A DNA stretch of 64,000 nucleotides, from assembly GCA_964625575.1 (NCBI GenBank), contig CAZVBQ010000006.1, positions 1 through 64,000 on the forward strand, written 5' to 3'. The notes below the pieces were generated by a model. That model did not search any database. It was given only the letters and a program-made list of their open reading frames with translations, and was not told where the DNA came from. Below are positions 15,633 through 23,824 of this stretch, piece by piece. How positions within the stretch are numbered: position 1 is the first letter of the stretch; each line of letters opens with the position of its first letter. Source of the DNA: UTCHB3 sp964625575. GTDB taxonomy: Bacteria; Bacteroidota; Ignavibacteria; Ignavibacteriales; Ignavibacteriaceae. A program made the position numbers and the translations under genes.

Positions 15633-17117
15633 ATGAACAAAAAGAACGTAGTTATTATCGGTTCCGGCCTTGGCGGACTTTCGACAGCCCTGAGGTTATC
15701 TTCAAAAGGTCACAAGGTCACCATACTTGAGAAACATCATCAGGCAGGCGGTCGCCTTAACCAGTTGAAAATGGATGGTTTCACTTTTGACGTGGGACCC
15801 TCATTCATGAGCATGACTTACGAGCTGGACGAGCTGTTCGAATCTTGCGGCATTAAAAACCCCGTGAAGATGGATGAGCTTGATCCCCTTTACACAGTTT
15901 ATTTCGAGGGGAACCCCAAACCTTACAGGATTTTCAAAGACCTCAAAAAACTCGAGAAAGAGTTTGAAGGAATTGAACCTGACCTCGCCGCCAAAGCGGA
16001 GAAATACATAAACAAGGGCGGGGAGTTTTTCCATGACACTGAAAAACCTGTAATTAAATCAAATTTTGACAGCGCGTTAGGCTACGTCCTCGGACTCACC
16101 AAAGTTCCGATGAAGCATCTTCCTTACCTGTTCAAAACAATGTGGACGGAAGTTGAGAAGACCTTCACTTCAGAGCAGGTTCGCGTGATCTTTTCGCTCG
16201 TGGCATTCTTCCTCGGTTCAACGCCGTTTCAGACACCCTCGGTTTACTCACTTTTGAGCTACACCGAAATGAAGCACAACGGCTACTGGAAAGTTCATGG
16301 CGGAATGTACAAATTAGTTGAGGAACTCCTTAAGCTTCTCGCTGCCAGAGGCGTGGAGATCGTTTACAACACCGAGGTCACAGCGATCGAAGAAAGCAAT
16401 GGCGCGGTTAAGAGCGTGATCGACCAAAACGGTAAGAAGTGGAGCGCTGATATCTTCATCTCCAATTCCGATGCCGCTTCGTTCAGAGGCAAGATCCTTG
16501 GTCGTGAGAAATTCTCAGAGCAGAAGCTCGACAAGATGCACTGGACACTCGCCCCGTTCACCATTTATCTTGGCGTAAAAGGGAAGATCGATAACCTCGA
16601 GCATCACAATTACTTCCTCGGCAACAACTTCAGAGGATACGCCGACATGATCTTCACATCCTCGATATCGCCGCAGAAGCCTTATTATTACGTTAATGTT
16701 TCATCTAAATCGTACGAAGAGTGCGCCCCCGAGGGTTGCGAGAATATCTTCATCCTCTGTCCCGTGCCTGATCTCAGGTTCAAGAACAACTGGGACGACC
16801 GTGAAGAGCTCGCCAAGAACATTATCGACGATCTCTCGGCAAGAGTAGGTTACGACATTTCCGGCAATATAATGGTTAAAAAAATAATGGACCCGATCGA
16901 CTGGGAGAAAGCCTTCAACCTTTACAAAGGTTCAGGACTTGGTCTCGCCCACGACATGGATCAGGTCGGCGGCTTCAGGCCCAAAAACAAAGATGAGAAG
17001 TTTGGAAACCTCTACTACGTCGGTGCGTCAACAACACCCGGCACCGGCCTCCCGATGGTTGTGATCAGTTCAAAATTAGTTATGGAAAGACTCGAGAAAG
17101 ACCATGGAATTTTATAG
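15633..17117 (+). CDS. crtI: Phytoene desaturase
   Basis: A 494-residue FAD enzyme that introduces the double bonds turning phytoene into lycopene. It shows the FAD motif VIIGSGLGGLSTALRLSSKG, the early GGRLNQLKMDGFTFDVGPSF stretch and the C-terminal ASTTPGTGLPMVVISSKLV typical of bacterial CrtI. The frame could begin at a TTG at 15594, but the ATG at 15633 gives the normal N-terminus directly before the FAD fold. The last 14 bases overlap crtB. The 82-base gap upstream, with CTTGT/ACAAG at 15593-15608, probably carries a promoter for the operon. Confidence 0.9.
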   Translation: MNKKNVVIIGSGLGGLSTALRLSSKGHKVTILEKHHQAGGRLNQLKMDGFTFDVGPSFMSMTYELDELFESCGIKNPVKMDELDPLYTVYFEGNPKPYRIFKDLKKLEKEFEGIEPDLAAKAEKYINKGGEFFHDTEKPVIKSNFDSALGYVLGLTKVPMKHLPYLFKTMWTEVEKTFTSEQVRVIFSLVAFFLGSTPFQTPSVYSLLSYTEMKHNGYWKVHGGMYKLVEELLKLLAARGVEIVYNTEVTAIEESNGAVKSVIDQNGKKWSADIFISNSDAASFRGKILGREKFSEQKLDKMHWTLAPFTIYLGVKGKIDNLEHHNYFLGNNFRGYADMIFTSSISPQKPYYYVNVSSKSYEECAPEGCENIFILCPVPDLRFKNNWDDREELAKNIIDDLSARVGYDISGNIMVKKIMDPIDWEKAFNLYKGSGLGLAHDMDQVGGFRPKNKDEKFGNLYYVGASTTPGTGLPMVVISSKLVMERLEKDHGIL

Positions 17118-17943
17118 CAACATCTGCACGAAGACCTCAAGCCTCTTCACCCGGGAATACTCCACTTCATTCAGTCTTGGGATACTTGCTTTTGAGAAAA
17201 AATACCGCGACCCGATTTACTCGATCTACGGGTTCGTGCGACTCGCCGACGAAATAGTTGACACATTTCACGGATATGACAAAGAAACCCTCATGATGGA
17301 GTTCCGCGAAGAGACCGTTAAAGCCATTGAACGCGGCATTTCGACAAATCCGATTCTCCACGCCTTCCAGAAAGTGGTGAACGCTTACGATATCGACTGG
17401 GAGTTCATTGACGCGTTCCTCAAGAGCATGGAAATGGACCTTTACAACAACCATTACGACGAGCAGGAGTACAACAACTACATCTACGGCTCCGCGGAAG
17501 TGGTGGGTCTGATGTGTTTAAGGGTCTTCTGTCACGGCAACAACGAGCTTTTCGATCAGTTAAGGGAGCCGGCAAGAGCGCTCGGTTCAGCTTTCCAAAA
17601 GGTTAACTTCCTTCGTGATATCAAATCTGATATCGACGAAAGAGGCAGGATATACCTTCCCAATATCAATACTGAAAATGGAATTGATGATCACAATAAA
17701 AAAATGCTTGAAGACTCGATCAACAAAGAGTTTGAAAGCGCGCTTGAGGGGATAAAAAAACTTCCTCACGGTGTAAGACTTGGTGTTTATTCCGCTTATC
17801 TCTATTATATTAAGCTTTTTGAAAAAATAAAAGCAAGCGAAGTCCGTAACCTTATGAAGAAGCGGACGCGGGTACCCAATCCGGTGAAGTTTATGTTGTT
17901 AACCAAATCAATAATAGAAGTCAAGGTTCTTAAGACTTGTTAA
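17104..17943 (+). CDS. crtB: Phytoene synthase
   Basis: A 279-residue squalene/phytoene synthase joining two geranylgeranyl diphosphates into phytoene, the committed step. Both Asp-rich magnesium-binding motifs are present: DEIVD (residues 49-53) and, in the second half, FLRDIKSDIDERGRIYLP. YSTSFSLGILAFEKKYRDPIYSIYGFVRLADE matches the family opening. Length is normal. The gene overlaps crtI by 14 bases and the next gene by seven, implying translational coupling. Confidence 0.95.
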   Translation: MEFYSNICTKTSSLFTREYSTSFSLGILAFEKKYRDPIYSIYGFVRLADEIVDTFHGYDKETLMMEFREETVKAIERGISTNPILHAFQKVVNAYDIDWEFIDAFLKSMEMDLYNNHYDEQEYNNYIYGSAEVVGLMCLRVFCHGNNELFDQLREPARALGSAFQKVNFLRDIKSDIDERGRIYLPNINTENGIDDHNKKMLEDSINKEFESALEGIKKLPHGVRLGVYSAYLYYIKLFEKIKASEVRNLMKKRTRVPNPVKFMLLTKSIIEVKVLKTC

Positions 17944-18500
17944 AAAGCGCGATAATATTTCTTTCTTTTTTTATGATCCCGGCATTTGCCGGAGAGTCGG
18001 CGAACACTGCTGACATCGATGCCTCCACCAAGAATTACATCAGGCAGACATTTTATGCCGGCGTGGAGAGTGAAGCGAAAGCTGAAGAGCTTTTCAATTA
18101 TATTGAAAAGAACTTTGGGAAGAAATTAAGCAAAATGTCCCCGTTCGTGGCGGCATACTACGGCGGCAGCGAGACACTTCTCGCCAAACACGCGGGTAAC
18201 CCGTTTACCAAACTTGACCTGCTGAACGCGGGGCTCGACAAAATAGCTTACGCGCTGAAGAAATTGCCGAACTCCCTTGAGATCCGCTTTATGCGTTTCT
18301 CCATTCTGCACTACCTCCCTTTCTTTCTCGGGCATGACAAAGAGCGTGAAGACGACCTCGCGGTCATCTATGACCTGCTTTTAAAGAAGGATTATTCGGA
18401 GCTTGACAAGAAGACCCAAGAGGGGGTGATCAAGTTTGTGCTCGAGTCAGACAGGCTCGAAAAGAATAAAAGACCGAAGCTTCAGTCGCTCCTCAAATAG
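17937..18500 (+). CDS. Exported protein of unknown function inside the carotenoid operon
   Basis: A 187-residue product that starts at TTG 17937, overlapping the crtB stop. It has a signal peptide (LKSAIIFLSFFMIPAFA, cleavage probably before GES). The mature part is alpha-helical, with AELFNYIEKNFGKKLSK, then MSPFVAAYYGGSETLLAKHAGNPF, and a helix-rich charged tail. I do not recognise a family and see no heme, metal or catalytic motif. Its place between crtB and crtYcd, with overlap on one side and a nine-base gap on the other, suggests a role tied to carotenoid synthesis or placement, perhaps in the periplasm; that is inference from context. Confidence 0.75.
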   Translation: MLKSAIIFLSFFMIPAFAGESANTADIDASTKNYIRQTFYAGVESEAKAEELFNYIEKNFGKKLSKMSPFVAAYYGGSETLLAKHAGNPFTKLDLLNAGLDKIAYALKKLPNSLEIRFMRFSILHYLPFFLGHDKEREDDLAVIYDLLLKKDYSELDKKTQEGVIKFVLESDRLEKNKRPKLQSLLK

Positions 18501-18509
18501 GATGTGGTT

Positions 18510-19181
18510 ATGTGCCGGTACCTTCTGATAAACATCCTGACGGTTTTATTCCCCGTTTTTCTTTCATTTGAAGGCAAGATCGCCTTTTACCGGAAGTTTA
18601 AATTCTACCTCTTTTCCATCCTTACAGTCAGTCCTGTTTATTTAGTTTGGGATTCAATCGCCACCGGCAGGGGTGACTGGGGTTTCAATCCAGTCTATCT
18701 CACAGGAATCTACGGTATTGGTTTGCCACTTGAAGAGATACTTTTCTTTGTCACGGTCCCTTTTTCCTGCATCTTCATTTACGAAACGATCAAGCTTTAC
18801 ATCCCTGAGAAGGAACTTCCCTTCAAGAAGGAGTGGTATTACGCGGCCGCCGCGCTATTGATAATCGCGGCGGGGAAGTGGAGCGACCAATACTATACCT
18901 CAACGGTTCTCATTTTTTCGGCGGCATTCCTCATAATTGCCGCGTCATTCAAACCGGTGATACTTCGCTCGAGGGTGTACTGGCTCTCGATCGCGGTAAC
19001 TTACGTCCCCTTTTTAGTTGTGAATTTCTTTCTTACGGAGCCCCCGATAGTCTGGTATTCACCTCAGGCGATCTGGGGTCCGCGGTTCCTTACCATTCCG
19101 CTTGAAGACTTTTTCTATTCATTTTCGATGATCTCATGGTGGTTCTTCTTCTACCTCTTTTATAAGAAGGATATCTGGTGA
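18510..19181 (+). CDS. crtYcd: Lycopene cyclase, fused CrtYc-CrtYd type
   Basis: About 223 residues with six to seven membrane spans, made of two homologous lycopene-cyclase domains. Each half carries the conserved acidic motif after a proline: GLPLEEILFFV in the first and TIPLEDFFYSFSM in the second. The heterodimeric CrtYc and CrtYd of actinobacteria are fused in this form in Bacteroidetes and archaea. The enzyme closes psi ends to beta rings; in pathways with CruF it commonly leaves one end open, giving gamma-carotene. The ATG at 18510 is chosen over a GTG at 18504 because AGGA lies seven bases upstream. The end overlaps crtD by four bases. Confidence 0.92.
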   Translation: MCRYLLINILTVLFPVFLSFEGKIAFYRKFKFYLFSILTVSPVYLVWDSIATGRGDWGFNPVYLTGIYGIGLPLEEILFFVTVPFSCIFIYETIKLYIPEKELPFKKEWYYAAAALLIIAAGKWSDQYYTSTVLIFSAAFLIIAASFKPVILRSRVYWLSIAVTYVPFLVVNFFLTEPPIVWYSPQAIWGPRFLTIPLEDFFYSFSMISWWFFFYLFYKKDIW

Positions 19182-20710
19182 AGAAGATAGTTGTGATCGG
19201 CGCGGGGCTGGGAGGGCTTTCAGCATCAATCAGACTCGCGAAAGCCGGAAATGACGTAACCATTCTCGAGCAGAACCCGAAAACGGGGGGAAAAGCCAAC
19301 GAGATCAGACGTGACGGCTTCAGGTTTGACACGGGTCCTTCACTTCTGACCATGCCTTTTGTAATAGAGCAACTTTTTGAGGAAGCGGGGCTTAACGCTG
19401 CTGACCATCTCGAATTTATACAGCCGGTAGTGCTGTGCAAATATTTTTATCCCTCCGGAAATATTATCAACGCGTGGGCTGATCTTGAAAAGTTTAAGGC
19501 GGAGTTGGTTGAGAAATTCGGTGAACACCCCCGTAAGGTTGATGATTACTTCAAATATTCCAAAACCATTTACGATCTGACCGCGGAGCTTTTCCTGTTC
19601 AACAGCTTCCGGGAGTGGTCAACCTTCTTCAATAAAAAGGCTGCGGCAACACTTCTTAACCTGCCGAAGATCGATTCCTTCAGAACGATGCATCAGGCGA
19701 ACGCTTCATTCTTCAAAAATCATGAAGCCGTGCAGCTTTTCGACAGGTACGCAACTTACAATGGCTCGAACCCGTTCAAGGCACCTGCAACTCTTAACAT
19801 CATTCAGTATGTCGAGTATGGCATCGGTGGTTATACCCTCCGCGGTGGTATTTATGCCCTCTCAAAGGCACTTACCAATGTTGCCCTGAATCTCGGCGTG
19901 AAGATCGAGACCGGAGTAAAGGTTGATGAGATCGTGCTCGAGTCGAACAAGGTGATCGGCGCGAGATGCCGTGAGAAGTGCATCCCCAATGAGAACAGGG
20001 TCGCCGGTGTCAGGGCTGACGGAAGGATAATTGAAGCTGACATTGTCATCTCAAACTCAGACGTTACCTACACTTATCGCAATCTTCTCAACGATTCACA
20101 AGTGAAGCCGGCGAAGAAGTATTACAAAACCGAGCCATCATCCTCCGCGCTTGTGTTCTATTGGGGTGTAAAGGGGGAATACCCTCAACTTGAAACGCAC
20201 AACATCCTCTTCTCTAAAGACTACGCGGTCGAGTTCAATGAGATATTCAATCAGGCGAAAGCACCTGAAGACCCGACTGTTTACATCTACATCTCTTCGA
20301 AGATCAACAGGGATGATGCTCCCACGGGACACGAAAACTGGTTCGTCATGATAAACATGCCCCCGGCAAGAGGTGAGGGTGAAGTTGATGTGCAAACATT
20401 CAAACGAAACATCCTGAACAAGATCAAAGCTGTTCTTGGGGTCGATATTAGTGATAAGATCGTCTTTGAAGATATATTAACTCCGGCATTGATTGAGGAT
20501 AGAACATCCTCAGTTTACGGGAGTCTGTATGGCATTTCATCGAACAACAAATACGCCGCTTTCTTGAGACAGGATAACTGCTCGGCGGAATACCCGGGGC
20601 TTTATTTCTGTGGTGGCAGCGCTCACCCGGGAGGCGGGATACCATTGGTGATCCTTTCGGGTAAAATAACCGCCGGCCTGATAAAGAAATATGAGGTGGA
20701 TCAGTGGTAG
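19178..20710 (+). CDS. crtD: CrtD-like carotenoid 3,4-desaturase
   Basis: A 510-residue CrtI-family FAD enzyme, FAD motif VIGAGLGGLSASIRLAKAG. It differs from the crtI product in SSSALVFYWGVKGEYPQLETHN and in the C-terminal CGGSAHPGGGIPLVILSGK, both like 1'-hydroxy-gamma-carotene 3',4'-desaturases (CrtD) of Bacteroidetes. With cruF in the same operon, the expected reaction is desaturation of the 3',4' bond after hydration at C-1'. A role in phytoene desaturation cannot be ruled out from sequence alone. The GTG start overlaps the crtYcd stop as GTGA, with AAGG as ribosome site. Confidence 0.82.
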   Translation: MKKIVVIGAGLGGLSASIRLAKAGNDVTILEQNPKTGGKANEIRRDGFRFDTGPSLLTMPFVIEQLFEEAGLNAADHLEFIQPVVLCKYFYPSGNIINAWADLEKFKAELVEKFGEHPRKVDDYFKYSKTIYDLTAELFLFNSFREWSTFFNKKAAATLLNLPKIDSFRTMHQANASFFKNHEAVQLFDRYATYNGSNPFKAPATLNIIQYVEYGIGGYTLRGGIYALSKALTNVALNLGVKIETGVKVDEIVLESNKVIGARCREKCIPNENRVAGVRADGRIIEADIVISNSDVTYTYRNLLNDSQVKPAKKYYKTEPSSSALVFYWGVKGEYPQLETHNILFSKDYAVEFNEIFNQAKAPEDPTVYIYISSKINRDDAPTGHENWFVMINMPPARGEGEVDVQTFKRNILNKIKAVLGVDISDKIVFEDILTPALIEDRTSSVYGSLYGISSNNKYAAFLRQDNCSAEYPGLYFCGGSAHPGGGIPLVILSGKITAGLIKKYEVDQW

Positions 20711-21363
20711 CCGCTGACAGAAAACCGTGGTTTGACCGTCTTTTCACGATGTACCTCGAGAGATTGACGCGGAAGCACTTCTCCCATTTTTATCTTGTGG
20801 GCGATTTTCCGGATGTCCCGGATGGAGTTTCTGTCACTTTCACGCCCAATCATTTTTCGTGGTGGGACGGTTTCCTTATTCAGAAGATTCAACGCGAGTT
20901 TCTCCCACGAAAGCAATTTCACATCCTGATGCTCGCGAATCAGTTAAAGGTTTACAAGTTCTTCAAGTGGATGGGGGCCTACGGCATCGATCTTGATGAC
21001 ACAAAAAGCATAATAAAAACGGTGAAATACACCCGTGAACTCCTCTCCAATTCCGCGAACCTGACGGTTATATACCCACAGGGTGAAATAAGGCCTTATG
21101 ATGAGAGACCGGTTGAAATGAAGGGGGGAATATCCCGATTTGTCGGGGGACTTGGTGACCGGTCGGTTGTTATCCCCGTCGCCTTCAAAGCTCAGTACGA
21201 AGAGGTTAAACTCCCGGCGTTGTATTGCTCAGTGGGGGAGCCTCTTTCAGCAGGCACCGTCGAAAAGAACTTTGGGCTGTTTCAGGAAAAGTTCGTTGCC
21301 AATCTTGAAAAGCTTGACGCGGCGGCTTGGAAGAAGGAATTCACGAGGGACCTCTTCAAATGA
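20704..21363 (+). CDS. PlsC-like acyltransferase, probable carotenoid-glycoside acyltransferase
   Basis: A 219-residue lysophospholipid-acyltransferase-fold protein. The catalytic HX4D motif is NHFSWWDG (His50, Asp55), and the acceptor-binding motif appears as YPQGEIRP where glycerolipid enzymes have FPEGTR. It starts at a GTG that overlaps the crtD stop by seven bases, and its own end overlaps the glycosyltransferase start as ATGA. In Chlorobi and salinixanthin producers an acyltransferase of this family (CruD type) esterifies the sugar of carotenoid glycosides. This role is assigned from the neighbours; the sequence alone would also fit a 1-acylglycerol-3-phosphate acyltransferase. Confidence 0.78.
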   Translation: MVAADRKPWFDRLFTMYLERLTRKHFSHFYLVGDFPDVPDGVSVTFTPNHFSWWDGFLIQKIQREFLPRKQFHILMLANQLKVYKFFKWMGAYGIDLDDTKSIIKTVKYTRELLSNSANLTVIYPQGEIRPYDERPVEMKGGISRFVGGLGDRSVVIPVAFKAQYEEVKLPALYCSVGEPLSAGTVEKNFGLFQEKFVANLEKLDAAAWKKEFTRDLFK

Positions 21364-22475
21364 CAGTTGAAATGATCGTTTTTGCTGTTGTCACTCTGTT
21401 CTCATTCATTACAATGATGGTGGCACTGTACAACCATTTCACGGCGCCAATTCCAGGAAAGAACCTGCATGAGGATCTCCCGGGTGGCCAACAACCTTTG
21501 GTCTCAATACTCATCCCCGCGCGGAACGAGGAGAAGAACATAGCCAACTGCGTGACCGCCTGCCTCGCCCAAAACCATACAAATGTTGAGGTGCTTGTTC
21601 TTGACGACAATTCAGAAGACAGAACCCGGCAGATCGTGAACACTCTCTCTAAAAGCAACCAGAGGGTGAAGTTGCTCGCGGGCGCGCCACTTCCTGAAGG
21701 ATGGCTGGGAAAGAATTGGGCTTGCCACCAGCTTTCGGGTCAGGCGAAGGGTGAATATCTCCTTTTTGTGGACGCGGATGTCGTCATGAAGCCTCAGGCT
21801 GTGGGGATCGCTCTTTCCGCGATGAAGGAGCACCGGCTTTCAATGTTTTCAATTTTCCCGACGCAGATACTTTCCGGTCCGGGCGCGGCGCTGGTAATCC
21901 CGATAATGAACTGGCTGCTTTTAAACTTTTTGCCGCTGAAACAGGTCTACAAGGGGGAGTCGCCAAGTCTCGTTGCCGCGAATGGTCAGTTCATCATGTT
22001 TGAGCGTGAAGCCTACAAAAAAAATGGCGGTCACCTGGCAGTTAAAAACAAGGTTGTCGAAGACATGGAACTCGCCCGGTCGGTTAAGCGACGGGGTGAC
22101 AAGTTGATGACAGCTCTTGGCGGTGAAGTTGTAGAGTGCAGAATGTACCCCGATCTTGCTTCTTCGATCAAAGGATTCACGAAGAACTTTTATCCGGGGT
22201 TCGCCATGCCGGCGCTTCTGTTTTTCGTTATGATCACCTTTTTCATACTGGTTTATTTATTGCCGTTCATTTTGATATTCTTGAACACTTTGTGGTTAAT
22301 TCCGGCGATTTTCGTCATTTTTTCAAAGATTTTCATCTCGCTTCTCAGCCGGTCGTTTCTTTCGGTAGAGATTTTCGCACATCCCGTGCAGATGATAATT
22401 ATGTATATTACGGGAATGCGATCAATTTATTTCTCAAAATCAGGAAAGCTTGAATGGAAAGGCAGAACTTTGTAG
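21360..22475 (+). CDS. Family-2 glycosyltransferase, probable carotenoid glycosyltransferase
   Basis: About 371 residues. The frame could open at 21327, but ATG 21360 overlaps the upstream stop as ATGA and is the natural coupled start. One N-terminal membrane span precedes a GT-A domain with VSILIPARNEEKNI, VLDDNSEDRT, DADVVM (the DxD) and VVEDMELARSVKRRGDK (the acidic base). Two to three hydrophobic spans follow at the C-terminus. This is the architecture of CruC and CrtQ-like enzymes that attach a sugar to hydroxylated carotenoids. The substrate is inferred from the operon: the tertiary 1'-OH made by CruF. Confidence 0.82.
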   Translation: MTVEMIVFAVVTLFSFITMMVALYNHFTAPIPGKNLHEDLPGGQQPLVSILIPARNEEKNIANCVTACLAQNHTNVEVLVLDDNSEDRTRQIVNTLSKSNQRVKLLAGAPLPEGWLGKNWACHQLSGQAKGEYLLFVDADVVMKPQAVGIALSAMKEHRLSMFSIFPTQILSGPGAALVIPIMNWLLLNFLPLKQVYKGESPSLVAANGQFIMFEREAYKKNGGHLAVKNKVVEDMELARSVKRRGDKLMTALGGEVVECRMYPDLASSIKGFTKNFYPGFAMPALLFFVMITFFILVYLLPFILIFLNTLWLIPAIFVIFSKIFISLLSRSFLSVEIFAHPVQMIIMYITGMRSIYFSKSGKLEWKGRTL

Positions 22476-23113
22476 AAAAGTACTGGCATGTATTGCTGCT
22501 GGCGTTTTTCTACGCGGTTGGTGTTCTCGGGCATTCGCTCCAGAATTTCCTTCCGTTGATGAAAGAACTGACACCATACACCCTGCTGGTTACCTCAATC
22601 TTTGTACTCTATATGACCAAAGATGACTGGAACAAAAAAGTCATCATTTGGGCAGTTTCAACGTTTATTTTCACCTATCTGCTTGAAGTGGCGGGTGTTG
22701 CCACGGGTGTGATTTTTGGCAAGTACTCCTATGGCGACACGCTTGGCCTGAAACTCTTCGATGTTCCATTGATCATTGGTATCAACTGGGTGATCATTAT
22801 CTACGCGGTTGTATCAATTCTCACCAAGGCGACGGACAATCTTTTTGCTTTTATTTTTCTGACCGGTGCCGCGGTGGTGGCTTTCGACTTTGTAATGGAG
22901 CCGGTGGCGATACATCTGAATTATTGGCGTTGGGAGGGGGATAAAGTTCCGTTTCAGAACTATCTGGCATGGTTCCTTGTGGCAGTGATTTCAGCGACGG
23001 GTTATTATTTCCTGAAGCAGAAACCTGAGAAAGAGTTACCAATATGGTACGTTTTGATACAATTTCTCTTTTTTGTCCTTCTTAGTTTTATCCTCGGAGC
23101 CAATGGCAATTAA
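22454..23113 (+). CDS. cruF: Carotenoid 1',2'-hydratase
   Basis: A 219-residue membrane protein with about seven spans, of the carotenoid biosynthesis family DUF422 (CruF). Conserved family stretches are visible: LLEVAGVATGVIFGKYSYG and FDFVMEPVAIHLNYWRW. CruF adds water across the 1',2' double bond of the open psi end, giving the 1'-hydroxyl that is later glycosylated. The start overlaps the glycosyltransferase by 22 bases and the end overlaps crtW by 11. Together with crtD it defines the non-cyclised half of the carotenoid. Confidence 0.9.
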   Translation: MERQNFVEKYWHVLLLAFFYAVGVLGHSLQNFLPLMKELTPYTLLVTSIFVLYMTKDDWNKKVIIWAVSTFIFTYLLEVAGVATGVIFGKYSYGDTLGLKLFDVPLIIGINWVIIIYAVVSILTKATDNLFAFIFLTGAAVVAFDFVMEPVAIHLNYWRWEGDKVPFQNYLAWFLVAVISATGYYFLKQKPEKELPIWYVLIQFLFFVLLSFILGANGN

Positions 23114-23822
23114 AGGCGTGGCAATAGCCCTTGGTATTATAGGATTGTGGGCAGGCCATCTTTACTACATCCTTTCATCGGTGGCGCCCGATCCACTTAC
23201 GCTACCATTTTGGATTCATCTGTTTATTCAGGCTTACCTTTACACCGGTCTATTCATCACCGGTCACGATGCCATGCACGGTACCGTGAGTAAAAACAAA
23301 ACGATCAACACTATCCTCGGATTCGCGGCCACAATTCTGTTCGCGGGGATGTCTTACAACCGGCTGATCAAGCACCACTTCGACCATCACAGATACCCGG
23401 GGAGTGAAAAAGACCCTGATTTTAACGTTAAAACGCAGAATTTCTGGATGTGGTGGTTTACATTTATGAGAAGGTACACCACCACCGGTCAGATCTTGTT
23501 CATGGCTGTGGCGTATAATGTATTAAAGATATGGTTCAGCGAGCAGGCAATAATCCTGTTTTGGGTGGTACCGGCGTTCCTGGGTACACTTCAGTTGTTC
23601 TATTTCGGAACGTATCTGCCTCATAAATACCCTCACACTCCGGAGATGAAGCCGCATAACGCGAGGTCACTCAAGAAGAATCACATATGGGCCATGGTCA
23701 GTTGTTACTTTTTCGGATATCACTATGAGCACCACAGTTATCCCGCCATACCGTGGTGGCGACTCTACAAGATCAGGGAGCAGGGTCTTTCAAAAGCTGA
23801 AATTTTGAAACACCGTCACTGA
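23103..23822 (+). CDS. crtW: Beta-carotene ketolase, CrtW type
   Basis: A 239-residue membrane-bound di-iron enzyme of the fatty-acid-hydroxylase/desaturase type. All three histidine boxes are present: HDAMH (55-59), HHFDHH (91-96) and HYEHH followed by SYPAIPWWRL near the C-terminus. CrtW oxidises C-4 of a beta ring to a ketone. An upstream in-frame start at 23073 is possible, but ATG 23103 has GGAG at the right distance and gives a standard CrtW N-terminus. It is the last gene of the operon and ends two bases from the convergent aldo/keto reductase gene. Confidence 0.9.
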   Translation: MAIKGVAIALGIIGLWAGHLYYILSSVAPDPLTLPFWIHLFIQAYLYTGLFITGHDAMHGTVSKNKTINTILGFAATILFAGMSYNRLIKHHFDHHRYPGSEKDPDFNVKTQNFWMWWFTFMRRYTTTGQILFMAVAYNVLKIWFSEQAIILFWVVPAFLGTLQLFYFGTYLPHKYPHTPEMKPHNARSLKKNHIWAMVSCYFFGYHYEHHSYPAIPWWRLYKIREQGLSKAEILKHRH

Positions 23823-23824
23823 AA

